From Nemertoderma westbladi (Eukaryota > Xenacoelomorpha > Nemertodermatida > Nemertodermatidae): a stretch of DNA of 56,911 bases. This document shows positions 31,558 through 41,399 of the stretch, in pieces. The notes under the pieces were generated by a model. That model was given only the letters and a program-made list of their open reading frames with translations. It had not been told where the DNA came from and ran no database searches. The position numbers were made by a program, and so were the translations under genes. Each line of letters opens with the position of its first letter. Positions within the stretch are counted from its first letter, which is position 1. The DNA lies in contig JAUCBJ010002337.1 in the NCBI GenBank assembly GCA_032718475.1, positions 1 through 56,911 of the forward strand. Direction: 5' to 3'.

Positions 31558-34500
31558 ATGTCTGACGCAAAGCAGAACCTGTCAGACAGTCTACTAGATA
31601 CAACCGAGAGCGAAGTGACAGCAGAGAAACCGCATAAGAGGGATGCCATTGACATCTATCTGTCAGACTATCAACGTTTTTTAGGTAATGACGAGTTGAG
31701 GAGAAGGTTAGAGGGACTTAGCCCTAATAGTGAAGGAACCAAGCTTGTGTTGGATGCCATCGATGTGGAAATGAGGGCTGCGAATCAGGCTAAATTTGAT
31801 GAACAACTCCGCCTGACACGAGTCCAAGAAGAACAAGTAAAGAAAAAACGGATAGAAGATAGAAAGACAGCAGCAGCGGCAGTGGCAGCGGCAGAAGCGG
31901 ATAGAAAAGCGGCAGAGGCAGCGGCAGAGGCAAAAGCGGCAGCGGCAGAGGCAGCGGCAGAGGCAAAAGCGGCAGCGGCAGAGGCAAAAGCGGCAGCTGC
32001 GGCCGAAGCGGAAAGAAAAATAGCAGTAGCAGAAGCAGAACGGAGGGCGGCTGAAGAAACCATCCAATTAGAATTGGAAAACATTCAGGAGAATCAAGAC
32101 TGCATAAATAAACAGTTAACAGCTAGTAATATGCAGATGATGAATCGATCTACTCCCAAAAGACAGGGATATACATCATCTGAGGAAGGCGATACCACCG
32201 ATACTGAAGGCAAAGGAAATAGATCTCGTCTAAGCAGACGTAAAAGAACATTCCACCGTCAGAAATTGCCTGATTTGCCTCCAGCTGTTAGAAGGCAACT
32301 AAATAGCACCAACTTAGGCAGTACAGAACCCACAGACCAAATAATTAAAATAGAAAGACTCCCTACTATAGTAGATGAGCCTGAAATAATTAGGCCTGTT
32401 CTCGAAATCACCCCTTCGGTGATAGACACACCTGTGCTCCCTGAAGTTACCTCTAAATTCCCTCTGCATAGCACTAAGCTACCTGTGCCCCGTAGAACTG
32501 CCCCAGAGACAGTTCAAGTCCTGGATCCCGAGCGAAATATTCATAATTTGTCGCCCGTTGTCCCTCGTCCGCCCGCTACAATGTTGGCGACTCCCGCTTC
32601 GGCGGTCGAATGGGTGGACGAGAGACGGCGGGGGATGGATATCCTGCTCGGGCAGATGCAGGAGACTGTCCAGCAATTCAAGGGCACAGTAAGGGAAAGT
32701 AGGCTAGAGTTGCAAGAAGTGCAGCAAAGTATCGCGCTCGAACGCGATAAATTAGTAAATACCCAAAAGGGTATACCACCACCCTCTGTAACAATGTGTC
32801 AACCTGTTAGGTCTGAAGTATCGCATGCGCAAGGTGTGGAGCCTACACGCATATATACTGCTAGCGAAGTAGAAACTCCTATAGTGAACCCTATTAAGGG
32901 TAATTATAGACTTGTTGATAATGATATTCCACATAGAACTGATCATAATCCGAGAAATTTATATACCGATAACTTGATATTAAATAACACGATGGCCCAA
33001 GAAAGTTTTACGCGTCAAATGGCTAGAACCGAAGCCCGGCAAGCGGTAAAGGTGGGAGAGATCGTCAAGTTCAATGGAGATGAGATGAAATGGTTACCTT
33101 TTAATGAATATTACAAAGATAACATACAGAACTCTGTACTATCTAATGGAGAAAAACTTAGATACCTCATCGAGTGCTTGGAAGGATCTCCCAAGTTAAT
33201 GGCGTTAAGGTTTATTGGACATCCAGACGGATTAAGACAAGTTTGGGATACACTAAACATCAGGTATGGTAATAGGAATAACATAGCTGGGTATTTGTAT
33301 GCAAAGTTGGTAGCGCCCCGAAAGTTTATTAGCAGCGGGATTATAGAGTTTTCCGATGAAATTCAGGAGATCTGCAGACAATTAGATTGGCTAGGTAAGT
33401 CTCATGAGTATCAGAGTGCTATGGTTATTAGAGCAGTGGCTTCTACTTTACCGAAGGGTGGAGTAGGTACACGCTGGGATAAGAAAGTGTTATATATGAT
33501 GGAACAACAACGACGAGACCCTACCATGGCTGATCTCATGTCATTCTTAGATGGAGAAGTGAAATTACAGCTCCTAAGGCAGTCCAGAGAGAAGACATTG
33601 GAAAACAAGGTAAGTGAGAAACCCGTTTCTAGGAGAAGGGTAACACCAGTATGTTATACCGACGACGGTGAAAGCCAAACTTCTCAAGGAGAGGACAGCG
33701 GAAAAGACACTGACAGATCTTATTATGTCAATAAAATGCCTAAAGATCAGGTAAGTAAATCCGAGTCTCGACCCAATGACAGAAGGGAACCGGTACAAAA
33801 AACCCTTCCTACGTCTCCTAAAAGAATTCAGGTGAGAAAGCCCGAGGAAAGAACAAGTGTGCACCACATAGCACAGGTTAAAGTAAGTAACATCAAGCCG
33901 AAATGTGTGCTGTGCGACGGGCCCCACTGTTTAAATGCGTGTGATAAATTCCTGAGGAAATCACTAAAGGATAGACGTGAAGTCATGTGGGATAAGCGGT
34001 TGTGTTATAATTGCCTCAGACGAGGACACCAACGGCGAACCTGTTACTCCGACGCAAGGTGTGCAAAGTGCGGCGCAAAACATCATATCTTGTTGCACAC
34101 GGAATTCGAACGAAACAGCCCGAGTCAGGTAAGTGAGTCCGAACTACATGTCCAATTCAGTGATGTGAACGACACTGATCAATCTGAGATGGAAGGATTC
34201 TATACGGACGAGTTCTCCGACGAAAACGAATCCTGTTACTTAATAAACACCACCGCAGTGTATCGAGCACTCAAGTATGAGAAAGACACAGACAGTGACC
34301 TCACCCTAACTACTTCAGATCAACAACCATCTTGGAAAGCGCCAACTTCCAATGTAGGAATCCGAGAATTTCCTGTAGTCCAGTTACGGGTCCTCGGACC
34401 TCAGAAGAGCTATATAGTGAACGCCCTCCTGGACTCCGGCAGCACGGGAACATTCATCGATAGGGAACTAGCCGAGGACATCTTTGCTGGACAACCCAAG

Positions 34501-35643
34501 TTCCGAACCAAGCTAAACATGTCAGGGATCATGCAGGTTTGGAAATCTGCTGTGGCTGCCGACTATTATATAGGTGAGTTGTCCACTCCACAGGATAAAC
34601 TAGGAGAACACAGTATAAGGTCAGTCAAAATGGTGGCAATAAAGAACTTCGCTACTACTCAAGCAGACCTTTATAATTGGGACGAGGATGAGAGCATCCA
34701 ACATCTTAAGATACCTCGATTCCAGACTGATTATCCGGGAGTGCAAATACTCATCGGCCAAAATGCGCATGAGGCGCTGGAGACATTAGAGAAACGACCT
34801 ACTCAACCGCAATCACTTCAGACATATGCGGTAAGAACTAGAGTAGGTTGGTACCTTACTGGACCTTCCCGTAGAACGCTCAGGGAAAGACTGCTTCAAG
34901 ATCACGTCTGCCAGGTGAGTGAATGGGAAGACGATACTAGTGAGGGAGACGACCCAACTGAGGGAACACCACACTCCTCAGATAATGACAATCTTAACTC
35001 CAATGTAGATCAATGGAGATATTGCCCCAAGACGATGAATACAACTGACATCGCTTCCAGAGGAGCAACTCCTCAAGAACTGACAGATACTACAGACCGG
35101 TTAGGTGAACCCGACTTCCTGAGTAAGGAGGATGAATTGCCTCCCCATCTTACTCCGACTGAGATTAGACCAGCCAAGGGAGCGGAGAAAGTTAAACCTA
35201 AAACCCGGACGGGTGGAGCGGAGTTATTTGAACCCGGGATAGATCTGTCGGTATTACATATTGCCAGGGACGACGCCCTGGATCTGGACCTCCCCACCGC
35301 GAGTGGATCCTTCATGAAGATCAGAAAGAGCGATTGGAGCTCTGGAACATCAGACGTCTCGCAGGGACTCTCACCTCTCCTGCAGAGAGCGACGGACCAC
35401 TATAGCTCCTGGAATCGGCTTTGTGACGCCGTCATATACTTTGAGCGATGTTTCTATCGTCACTATTCCAGGACGAAGAGGAAACCTGGAATTGTATTCA
35501 GGATGCAGCGACTCAATCACCCAGTCGGTCGTTTGTGTTTACCGGAAGGGAATGGAGGACTCTCCGGAAACTGTGGAAGGCAAGATTCTCATCCCACGAC
35601 CACCTCCCTAATCCTTCAAACATCTAGGGACTCCATAACGTAA
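31558..35643 (+). CDS. BEL/Pao Gag-protease protein with RT/RNase H/integrase missing, 1361 aa
   Basis: ATG at 31558 opens an uninterrupted frame. About 88-185 is an Ala/Glu/Lys-rich coiled coil built from hexanucleotide-like codon repeats. About 498-680 is a DUF1759-type Gag domain (VKFNGDEMKWLPFNEYYKDN ... LEGSPKLMALRF). About 782-848 is the BEL-type double zinc knuckle (CVLCDGPH..., LCYNCLRRGHQRRTC, CAKCGAKHHILLH). The DUF1758 aspartic protease has DSGST at 959-963, and RTRVGWYLTGPS at about 1095 normally leads into the RT. Here about 40 acidic residues follow, then WRYCPKTMNTTDIASRG at about 1152, which normally comes after RNase H, then SSWNRLCDAVIYFERCF, which normally precedes integrase. 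The last 70 residues look out of frame with integrase. The frame is intact despite losing the enzymes. Confidence 0.92.
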   Translation: MSDAKQNLSDSLLDTTESEVTAEKPHKRDAIDIYLSDYQRFLGNDELRRRLEGLSPNSEGTKLVLDAIDVEMRAANQAKFDEQLRLTRVQEEQVKKKRIEDRKTAAAAVAAAEADRKAAEAAAEAKAAAAEAAAEAKAAAAEAKAAAAAEAERKIAVAEAERRAAEETIQLELENIQENQDCINKQLTASNMQMMNRSTPKRQGYTSSEEGDTTDTEGKGNRSRLSRRKRTFHRQKLPDLPPAVRRQLNSTNLGSTEPTDQIIKIERLPTIVDEPEIIRPVLEITPSVIDTPVLPEVTSKFPLHSTKLPVPRRTAPETVQVLDPERNIHNLSPVVPRPPATMLATPASAVEWVDERRRGMDILLGQMQETVQQFKGTVRESRLELQEVQQSIALERDKLVNTQKGIPPPSVTMCQPVRSEVSHAQGVEPTRIYTASEVETPIVNPIKGNYRLVDNDIPHRTDHNPRNLYTDNLILNNTMAQESFTRQMARTEARQAVKVGEIVKFNGDEMKWLPFNEYYKDNIQNSVLSNGEKLRYLIECLEGSPKLMALRFIGHPDGLRQVWDTLNIRYGNRNNIAGYLYAKLVAPRKFISSGIIEFSDEIQEICRQLDWLGKSHEYQSAMVIRAVASTLPKGGVGTRWDKKVLYMMEQQRRDPTMADLMSFLDGEVKLQLLRQSREKTLENKVSEKPVSRRRVTPVCYTDDGESQTSQGEDSGKDTDRSYYVNKMPKDQVSKSESRPNDRREPVQKTLPTSPKRIQVRKPEERTSVHHIAQVKVSNIKPKCVLCDGPHCLNACDKFLRKSLKDRREVMWDKRLCYNCLRRGHQRRTCYSDARCAKCGAKHHILLHTEFERNSPSQVSESELHVQFSDVNDTDQSEMEGFYTDEFSDENESCYLINTTAVYRALKYEKDTDSDLTLTTSDQQPSWKAPTSNVGIREFPVVQLRVLGPQKSYIVNALLDSGSTGTFIDRELAEDIFAGQPKFRTKLNMSGIMQVWKSAVAADYYIGELSTPQDKLGEHSIRSVKMVAIKNFATTQADLYNWDEDESIQHLKIPRFQTDYPGVQILIGQNAHEALETLEKRPTQPQSLQTYAVRTRVGWYLTGPSRRTLRERLLQDHVCQVSEWEDDTSEGDDPTEGTPHSSDNDNLNSNVDQWRYCPKTMNTTDIASRGATPQELTDTTDRLGEPDFLSKEDELPPHLTPTEIRPAKGAEKVKPKTRTGGAELFEPGIDLSVLHIARDDALDLDLPTASGSFMKIRKSDWSSGTSDVSQGLSPLLQRATDHYSSWNRLCDAVIYFERCFYRHYSRTKRKPGIVFRMQRLNHPVGRLCLPEGNGGLSGNCGRQDSHPTTTSLILQTSRDSIT
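33392..34920 (+). promoter_or_regulatory. Cluster of consensus 5' splice-donor words inside gag
   Basis: GTAAGT or GTGAGT/GTGAGA preceded by AG or AA occurs at 33395, 33610, 33751, 33832, 33883, 34129, 34574 and 34915. Four are (A/C)AG|GTRAGT in full, encoding a recurring Val-Ser, usually Gln-Val-Ser. Most are matched at the same places in element 2. Use in splicing is not shown. Confidence 0.5.
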
Positions 35644-37301
35644 CAACATATGGAGTGGGCGTGTGACTCTATTATTTTATATTATTTTATTGTTTTTATA
35701 TTTACGTATGTATTACTATGTAATTTTATTATAATCGTTTTATTTAATTTTATTTACTAGAATATTATTTAGCGATTATTTAGTAGAATAGTGCAATATA
35801 TTCGTGTTTATTGCGTACGTAATTACTTATAATATATATTTAGTGCGACGGCAAGAAATAATTCTTTTCCTTCTTCCTTACTGTCCGTATTACATTACAA
35901 ATACGTAACTACAGTAAGATGAAATGTCCGTACTTATTAAAGTACAATAAAGCCACTACTATATTTAAGTATTATTGGTAGGCAGAGTATTAGGAATGCA
36001 AAGTTCAGATCCTCGTGTCTCGGCTAAACCAAGCTCTGGGTAGACCTTGGAAACGACTTGCCTCTTCACACTGACATTGCTTCGTGCGATATTGCTCTCA
36101 TACCGTATATTAAATAATACATATAGTAGCGTGATGTCCCTTTAACAGTAGCGTTTAATGCAAAATAAATCTGTTAAACCCTTTGACCATCTGTAATTCT
36201 AGTCGATTAAGATATCGCGGCACCCACCGATATACTTGAAAGACAAATTCTAGAATCAGTGGTTAACGTCCCCAGACAAGTTCTGGAATAAATCGGTGCC
36301 CATCTCAAATATTAATTATTTAATATTTGCAAATCTAATAAATCAAAATCTGTAAAATTCAGATCCTTCAACAATTCTAGTCAATTAAGATATCGTAGCA
36401 TTTACCGATATTCTTAAAAAAGACAATTGTCATAGAATTAAGGATCTTGTGTCCCTAGACATGTTCTAGAATCAAAATATGTCCATTTAATTATCAAATA
36501 ATAAAATTTCAGGGAATAAATTTAAATTCATGCCTTTTAATGAATTTAATAAATTGCCATTTTTACGCAATTTATAACATTCCCAAAATTCCATTAATTA
36601 ATAGATCAAGGGAGCGGAGATTTATCTTATTATGCATATGAGTGTGCGAAAGTCTCCCAAACATAGTCAATAGCCGATAAAATTCATAGAGTCATGTATA
36701 AAACAGAACATTGACTATTAAAGAATACTATTAAATAACATCCCAGATCTGTATGTATTGGAATTACCCTAATTCTACCGCTAGCTTTGCATAATGTCAC
36801 CATAGCAACAACCACGCTAGAATTAGAATTGAGTTAAAAGAACAATAGAAAGCTTGTCCCATTGAATAGCATAGGGAATAAATAGCGCACTACTAGTATC
36901 CAAGGATACATAATAATACAGTGACATTCTGGAAGGCATTGACTAACGGACAAATGGCCCGAATGTGTAATTTGTGACAAGTTGTGTGTGTGGTATTTGT
37001 GAGTTTATAGGCGAATGTTACTACTAAGGTGTGTTTACAGTAGCGAGTCGCAATTGTGAAAGTAACCCTAACTCTCCAGTAAGAACCTGAGGTGTATCTA
37101 AGCCTTTGGGACGGACAGTCGAATGACTTGTGCCGGTTGTCGTTGTCGTTGTGCGGCTACGTCGTTGGCGAAAGTACAGCGGCGACGACACATCGGCGCT
37201 GAGGATCTCGTACTGTCCGGGGGTTGATTGGGGTAGGCAGCGACGCCCGCTCGCCTAAATGTGGACTCATTATAATATGGATAAACTCATATATAGCAGA
37301 T
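35644..37301 (+). other. BEL 1 3' region, non-coding part
   Basis: AT-rich. It aligns in reverse with element 2 (about 47340-48988) along its whole length, including internal near-repeats around TTAAGATATCG..GCACCCACCGATAT at 36205 and 36390. No integrase coding remains. Confidence 0.6.
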
Positions 37302-37607
37302 ATGACGGAGTTGATAGAAGATGGTCTTGGTATCGGGGAGCGATATACTCTACTTTTACAAGCGTTTGTTGATAGCTTAATACGCGGCGACGTTAGTCCA
37401 ACTGCTGCGGAGGACGATGGTCGTTATATCGAACCGCCAATGTCCCAAGAGCAGCTCACGCGTGAGTTGGACTATAGAAAATTCGCTGCTCGATATACGC
37501 AGCGTAATGGTACGTATATGGTCTTCTTAACTACTGGTCCTCCTATCGATTTACATAATACGGACTATGTCGACTATATATCCTGCCCAGCGGAGTCGGA
37601 ACCATAA
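37302..37607 (+). CDS. Unidentified small ORF in the BEL 1 3' region, 101 aa
   Basis: ATG at 37302 gives MTELIEDGLGIGERYTLLLQ and on to a stop at 37607. The counterpart in element 2 (47340 down to about 47100, minus) keeps nearly the same protein, with conservative changes and one stop, so this stretch was under coding constraint. Acidic; no membrane segment or known motif. Its position, downstream of where pol would end, is where env or accessory genes lie in other LTR elements, but the sequence shows no envelope features. Confidence 0.5.
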   Translation: MTELIEDGLGIGERYTLLLQAFVDSLIRGDVSPTAAEDDGRYIEPPMSQEQLTRELDYRKFAARYTQRNGTYMVFLTTGPPIDLHNTDYVDYISCPAESEP

Positions 37608-37885
37608 ACTGAAATTCGAATGCGAAAATTCTATTCGAAATCGACTCGAAAGAAAAGACACTAAAGAAACAAATAAACGCGGTAACTCCAACGTATATTT
37701 GGAATTCTTGATAGAAGCATTGTAACAACAAATAAATATCACCCGCGTTTCCCCTACCAGACGTGCGTCTTTGGTATTATTACGATAAATGCCCTAGACC
37801 CAACTAATAAACGGAAAGACATAAACATCCACGGAAACGTTGTGTTAAACACAGTTGTGCTCGTTATATTTACTGGAGTTTCGAG

Positions 37886-38640
37886 CGAAACTTGTTTGAC
37901 GTATCACATATGCTCACTCGGCTCGAACGATCCTGGAGTAAACCTACGATCAGAGTCCCGGAATACTCGGTCAAACCTCCTCATTCCTTAGTTGGACCTC
38001 AGACCTGCGATCCTGGTGGTGTCGCGGATCCTCGCGGACTGTATTCACTGTTCAAAGATCTAGTGCTACCCTAACAATTAATCGGTAACACTCCGACAGT
38101 GATTTCTAGCTAGCCGCCCATCTTACCTAGCTGGATTGTGACGCGGACACCTAATATCACTATCCAACCGTATGGTCGTTCCCGTTTAACGCGATACAAC
38201 CCTTCATCAAGGTGAAGGAGAGCGTTGTACGAAACGAGTTAAACGCTATTCTATAAAGATCAAAAAGGAAACCTGCGTTTGTTCAGATAAACGTAAGTTA
38301 TAACAGTAAGTCCAATCGATAAACGAATTGGCCTTATCTCAGTTCGATTTGGAAATCTCGAATCTCTAAGAAGAAATCAAGCTTAGAAAACCCTATTCTC
38401 GGCGAGAGTTTTGGATGAACGTATCCAGCTACGAGCGGAGGAAAATCAGCTCGAGGAGAAGCATATCGAAACGGCGGATACCCCGACCATAATCCTACAC
38501 CTTCTGATGCAATCATATTGCACCCTTCACCCAGGATTTATAGCCCTCCTAGTAAAGTGGCTCGCCCCAAAGAGAAAAGGACTCTTGCTAGCCTCAAAAA
38601 CTGCGTAAACGCCGTCTGCGTAAGAAAGACTAACTGTTTA
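37886..38640 (+). other. Remnants of further conserved frames in the BEL 1 3' region
   Basis: Two segments keep protein similarity with element 2 without a local ATG: 37892-38074 (FDVSHMLTRLERSWSKPTIR) and 38411-38608 (DERIQLRAEENQLEEKHIET). The second is strongly charged. After small A-run slips it would continue in another frame into a Lys/Arg-rich tail. The A run at 38596-38600 has 5 bases here and 9 in element 2. They look like parts of one longer ancestral protein. Confidence 0.45.
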
Positions 38641-38701
38641 GAGTATCTTTATATTTTAGAAACTGTGATTTGTTATATTTTATAGACTTAAATCCCATTT
38701 T

Positions 38702-38711
38702 CTGGGAGTGG
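38702..38711 (+). promoter_or_regulatory. Polypurine tract candidate of BEL 1
   Basis: CTGGGAGTGG directly precedes the 3' LTR. Element 2 has CTGGGAGCGG in the same place. Confidence 0.6.
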
Positions 38712-39953
38712 TGTAAAAGCTTTTGCGTAATTAGCCGGTTATTATCCCCGTAAAGTACTCTGTGGTTGGTTTACCAGGCATAAAAAGGCCGTGTCCTTGC
38801 TGTACTGGTGTTTTGGAGGACATAAAAGCCATTTCTTCTGTATTTGTACTTTAGAGGACATAATCTGTAATTTCGTGACGTAAAAGGCTCGATACTCTTG
38901 AAAACAGTGTCGCTACCATGACGACGGCTAACGGCTGATATTGCCACGTTGCAACTTTCTGTATCTGCCAATAGAATTTGAGTTAGCTTTGATTTTGACC
39001 TATCACAGAGCTACTGAACTGAATTTTCCTATCTCACTGCTCTTTCTCTGTGTTGAACGGGAGCTTCGTGGAATAAGGGTAGCTGGTATTCTTATAGTTA
39101 TTCTTATCAGTGTTGTTGGTGATTCTAAGCCAGGAAGAACGGCTTTAGAGTATTTTGTGCTTTTATGCTTTAGCCTTACACTAGTAGGCTTAATTATAAG
39201 GACATATATCCGTTATCTGCATACTGCATACTGCAGTACTGCATACACTGCATACTGTGTAACACTGTGCATACTTTTAGAATTGTTATACTGCTATTTA
39301 CTGTCAGTTCTTCATAATATGGTTGATGAATTATTATATTTGGAATAACGACAAATAACCCCGAAAACCCAATATTCTTGATATACCGAAGGTAAGAGAG
39401 AAAGGTTACAGATAAATGATTGCGACCTATGTTGAGTGGTTTGAAGTGAATCTAATGTTATTTGATAGACCCTACATGATTCGGTCCGTGTTCCTTTTAT
39501 ATGTGACTAAAATCAGTGAAGATCGGCAGATCAGTGTGCAGTATTGTGCAGCATTGTGTATGAGTGAGACTGATAACGAAGCATTTCCTAAAGAATGCGC
39601 CATATATGTGAATTGTAACTAAGCCATATCGTTGTGAGTAGTTTAAGTCATAACTCTGTTTATATAGATAGAGCGCCACGTCCTAAAGGAACTGTTAATA
39701 TTCCCTGAAGGTGAATAATATTGTCAGAGATTATATAATACTGTCAGTCGAATAATACATTAGGCTTACATAGCAATAAGATTAAGCTGTCGAAATCAAT
39801 CTCCCGGGTATATCCAACGGGTGAATGATCGCGCACAGATTGGTTTCAACTAGTGTAGTGAATCAAATACTTGTTAGAGGCTAAAGCGATTTATTATCTA
39901 GAAGACATCCTAATTTGGCGGGTTAAACTGCCAAAGGTCTGAAAGCGCGAACA
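38712..39953 (+). repeat. BEL element 1, 3' LTR (1242 bp)
   Basis: Same length and, by eye, same sequence as 28074-29315. Followed by the CACCC duplication. Confidence 0.95.
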
Positions 39954-40480
39954 CACCCCGACCTTCAGGTAGCCGATAGGAGTAGCGCCCACCCCTACCT
40001 TCAGGTAGCAGATAGGAGTAGCGCCCACCCCTACCTTCAGGTAGCAGATAGAAGTAGCGCCCACCCCTACCTTCGGGTAGCAGATAGGAGTAGCGCCCAC
40101 CCCTACCTTCAGGTAGCCGATAGGAGTAGCGCCCACCCCTACCTTCAGGTAGCAGATAGGAGTAGCGCCCACCCCTACCTTCGGGTAGCAGATAGGAGTA
40201 GCGCCCACCCCTACCTTCAGGTAGCAGATAGGAGTAGCGCCCACCCCTACCTTCGTGTAGCAGATAGGAGTAGCGCCCACCCCTACCTTCAGGTAGCAGA
40301 TAGAAGTAGCGCCCACCCCTACCTTCGGGTAGCAGATAGGAGTAGCGCCCACCCCTGCCTTCAGGTAGCCGATAGGAGTAGCGCCCACCCCTACCTTCAG
40401 GTAGCAGATAGGAGTAGCGCCCACCCCTACCTTCGGGTAGCAGATAGGAGTAGCGCCCACCCCTACCTTCGGGTAGCAGC
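39954..40480. repeat. 36-bp minisatellite, right part, about 14 units
   Basis: Continuation of 27985-28073. Each unit includes the hairpin-forming CTACCTTC(A/G)GGTAG. The minus strand is an open frame of 12-residue repeats (VGATPICYLKVG) because the unit length is a multiple of three. No gene is claimed. Confidence 0.95.
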
Positions 40481-41060
40481 TATTGAATGATGAGCCTTCG
40501 GGTCACTTCCGGCCTCGGCCGAGTGCTTCTTTGATTACTTGTAGACCTACTTGCTACTTGTTGCTTGTTACTATACTTGTACATCTGACTCCTTGTGTCA
40601 TGATGAATAAATAATATAAAAAATAAAAACTTTAATTGGGCTTTCTTTACAAATACGAAGACTATTGGTACTATTTTGGTAACCATAATCACTACAACTA
40701 CTAATGGCATGTCATGCTTAAACTTCAATTTAAACGATGTCATGTCACAAAACCAATTATTGTTGAATTTGAATTTACCTCAAGTAGCATACAGTACCAC
40801 TGGATGAAGCATCGACGAGTTTTATTTGATTGGCTAATCAATTTTCCTTGTCTTTCATAGGAACTTTTATGACACTTTTTCTGGTGCACGAAAAATGTAA
40901 GCTATTCATTCAGCCCTATTTCCCGACAGTGATTTCCAAATAAGGAAGGACTTCAAGCGATATCACAGATGTGATTTACGACTACTAGACTTCACCACCA
41001 TCTTAAAAACTGTTCAACATACTGTAACAATTTTGCAATTCAACATCCGTCATCCACATC
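40481..41060. other. Spacer, nothing recognised
   Basis: AT-rich; no credible frame. Confidence 0.4.
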
Positions 41061-41132
41061 CGTTATCTGCAGCAGTCCCTCATTGCTGGGCGGCGCACCG
41101 TAGAGAGACCCGAGAGGGGCAATGTGACTTAC

Positions 41133-41329
41133 AGCGAGGTGATAGCCTCACCAGTGGCCTTTGAGATCTTTCTTTGGTCGCCCTGGTCCGGTTCCTCGGG
41201 GAGATCGGCTCCCGCCTCCGTGCGGTGACACACGATCCGCGATCCCATCGATTCCCGTTGCGACGAATAGTGGTTGCTAGTTGTTCTAATGGGTAACGCG
41301 GCGTCGGTTCTGGCCACTGATAGGCCCAT
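41133..41329 (-). CDS. Possible first coding exon of an unrecognised gene
   Basis: A GC-rich island (about 41060-41400) in AT-rich DNA carries a minus-strand frame from ATG 41329: MGLSVARTDAALPIRTTSNH and on through a Glu/Asp/Lys-rich part to GEAITS. At 41133/41132 the frame meets a consensus donor, CGCT|GTAAGT, in phase 2. Gly2 followed by Ser4 could suit N-myristoylation. The next exon would lie at lower coordinates, perhaps beyond BEL element 1, and none was identified. It could equally be a GC-rich repeat. Confidence 0.35.
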
Positions 41330-41399
41330 CCCCTGGCGGCCTATTTGGCTGAGACGGATGGCCGGACTCAGTATGAATGAACGTTACCAGGTTGAAGGT

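Larger units (their letters stand above)
28074..39953 (+). mobile_element. BEL/Pao LTR element 1, 11,880 bp, gag-protease only
   Basis: LTRs 28074-29315 and 38712-39953 (1242 bp each, TGTAAAAGC...GCGCGAACA) show no difference by eye and are flanked by CACCC at 28069-28073 and 39954-39958. Inside are a 2.24-kb repeat-rich leader, a 1361-aa Gag-protease frame, and a 3-kb 3' region with small conserved frames. RT, RNase H and integrase are missing, so movement must depend on proteins from elsewhere. Identical LTRs mean very recent insertion, into the 36-bp minisatellite. Confidence 0.95.

Noticed and set aside
31785-32084. Antisense Ala/Ser-rich frames opposite the BEL coiled coil
   Set aside because: Shadow of the repetitive GCAGCGGCAGAGGC codons on the real strand.
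39894-40460. 188-codon frame of VGATPICYLKVG repeats
   Set aside because: Produced by the 36-bp minisatellite, whose unit length is divisible by three; no start context or flanking coding sequence.
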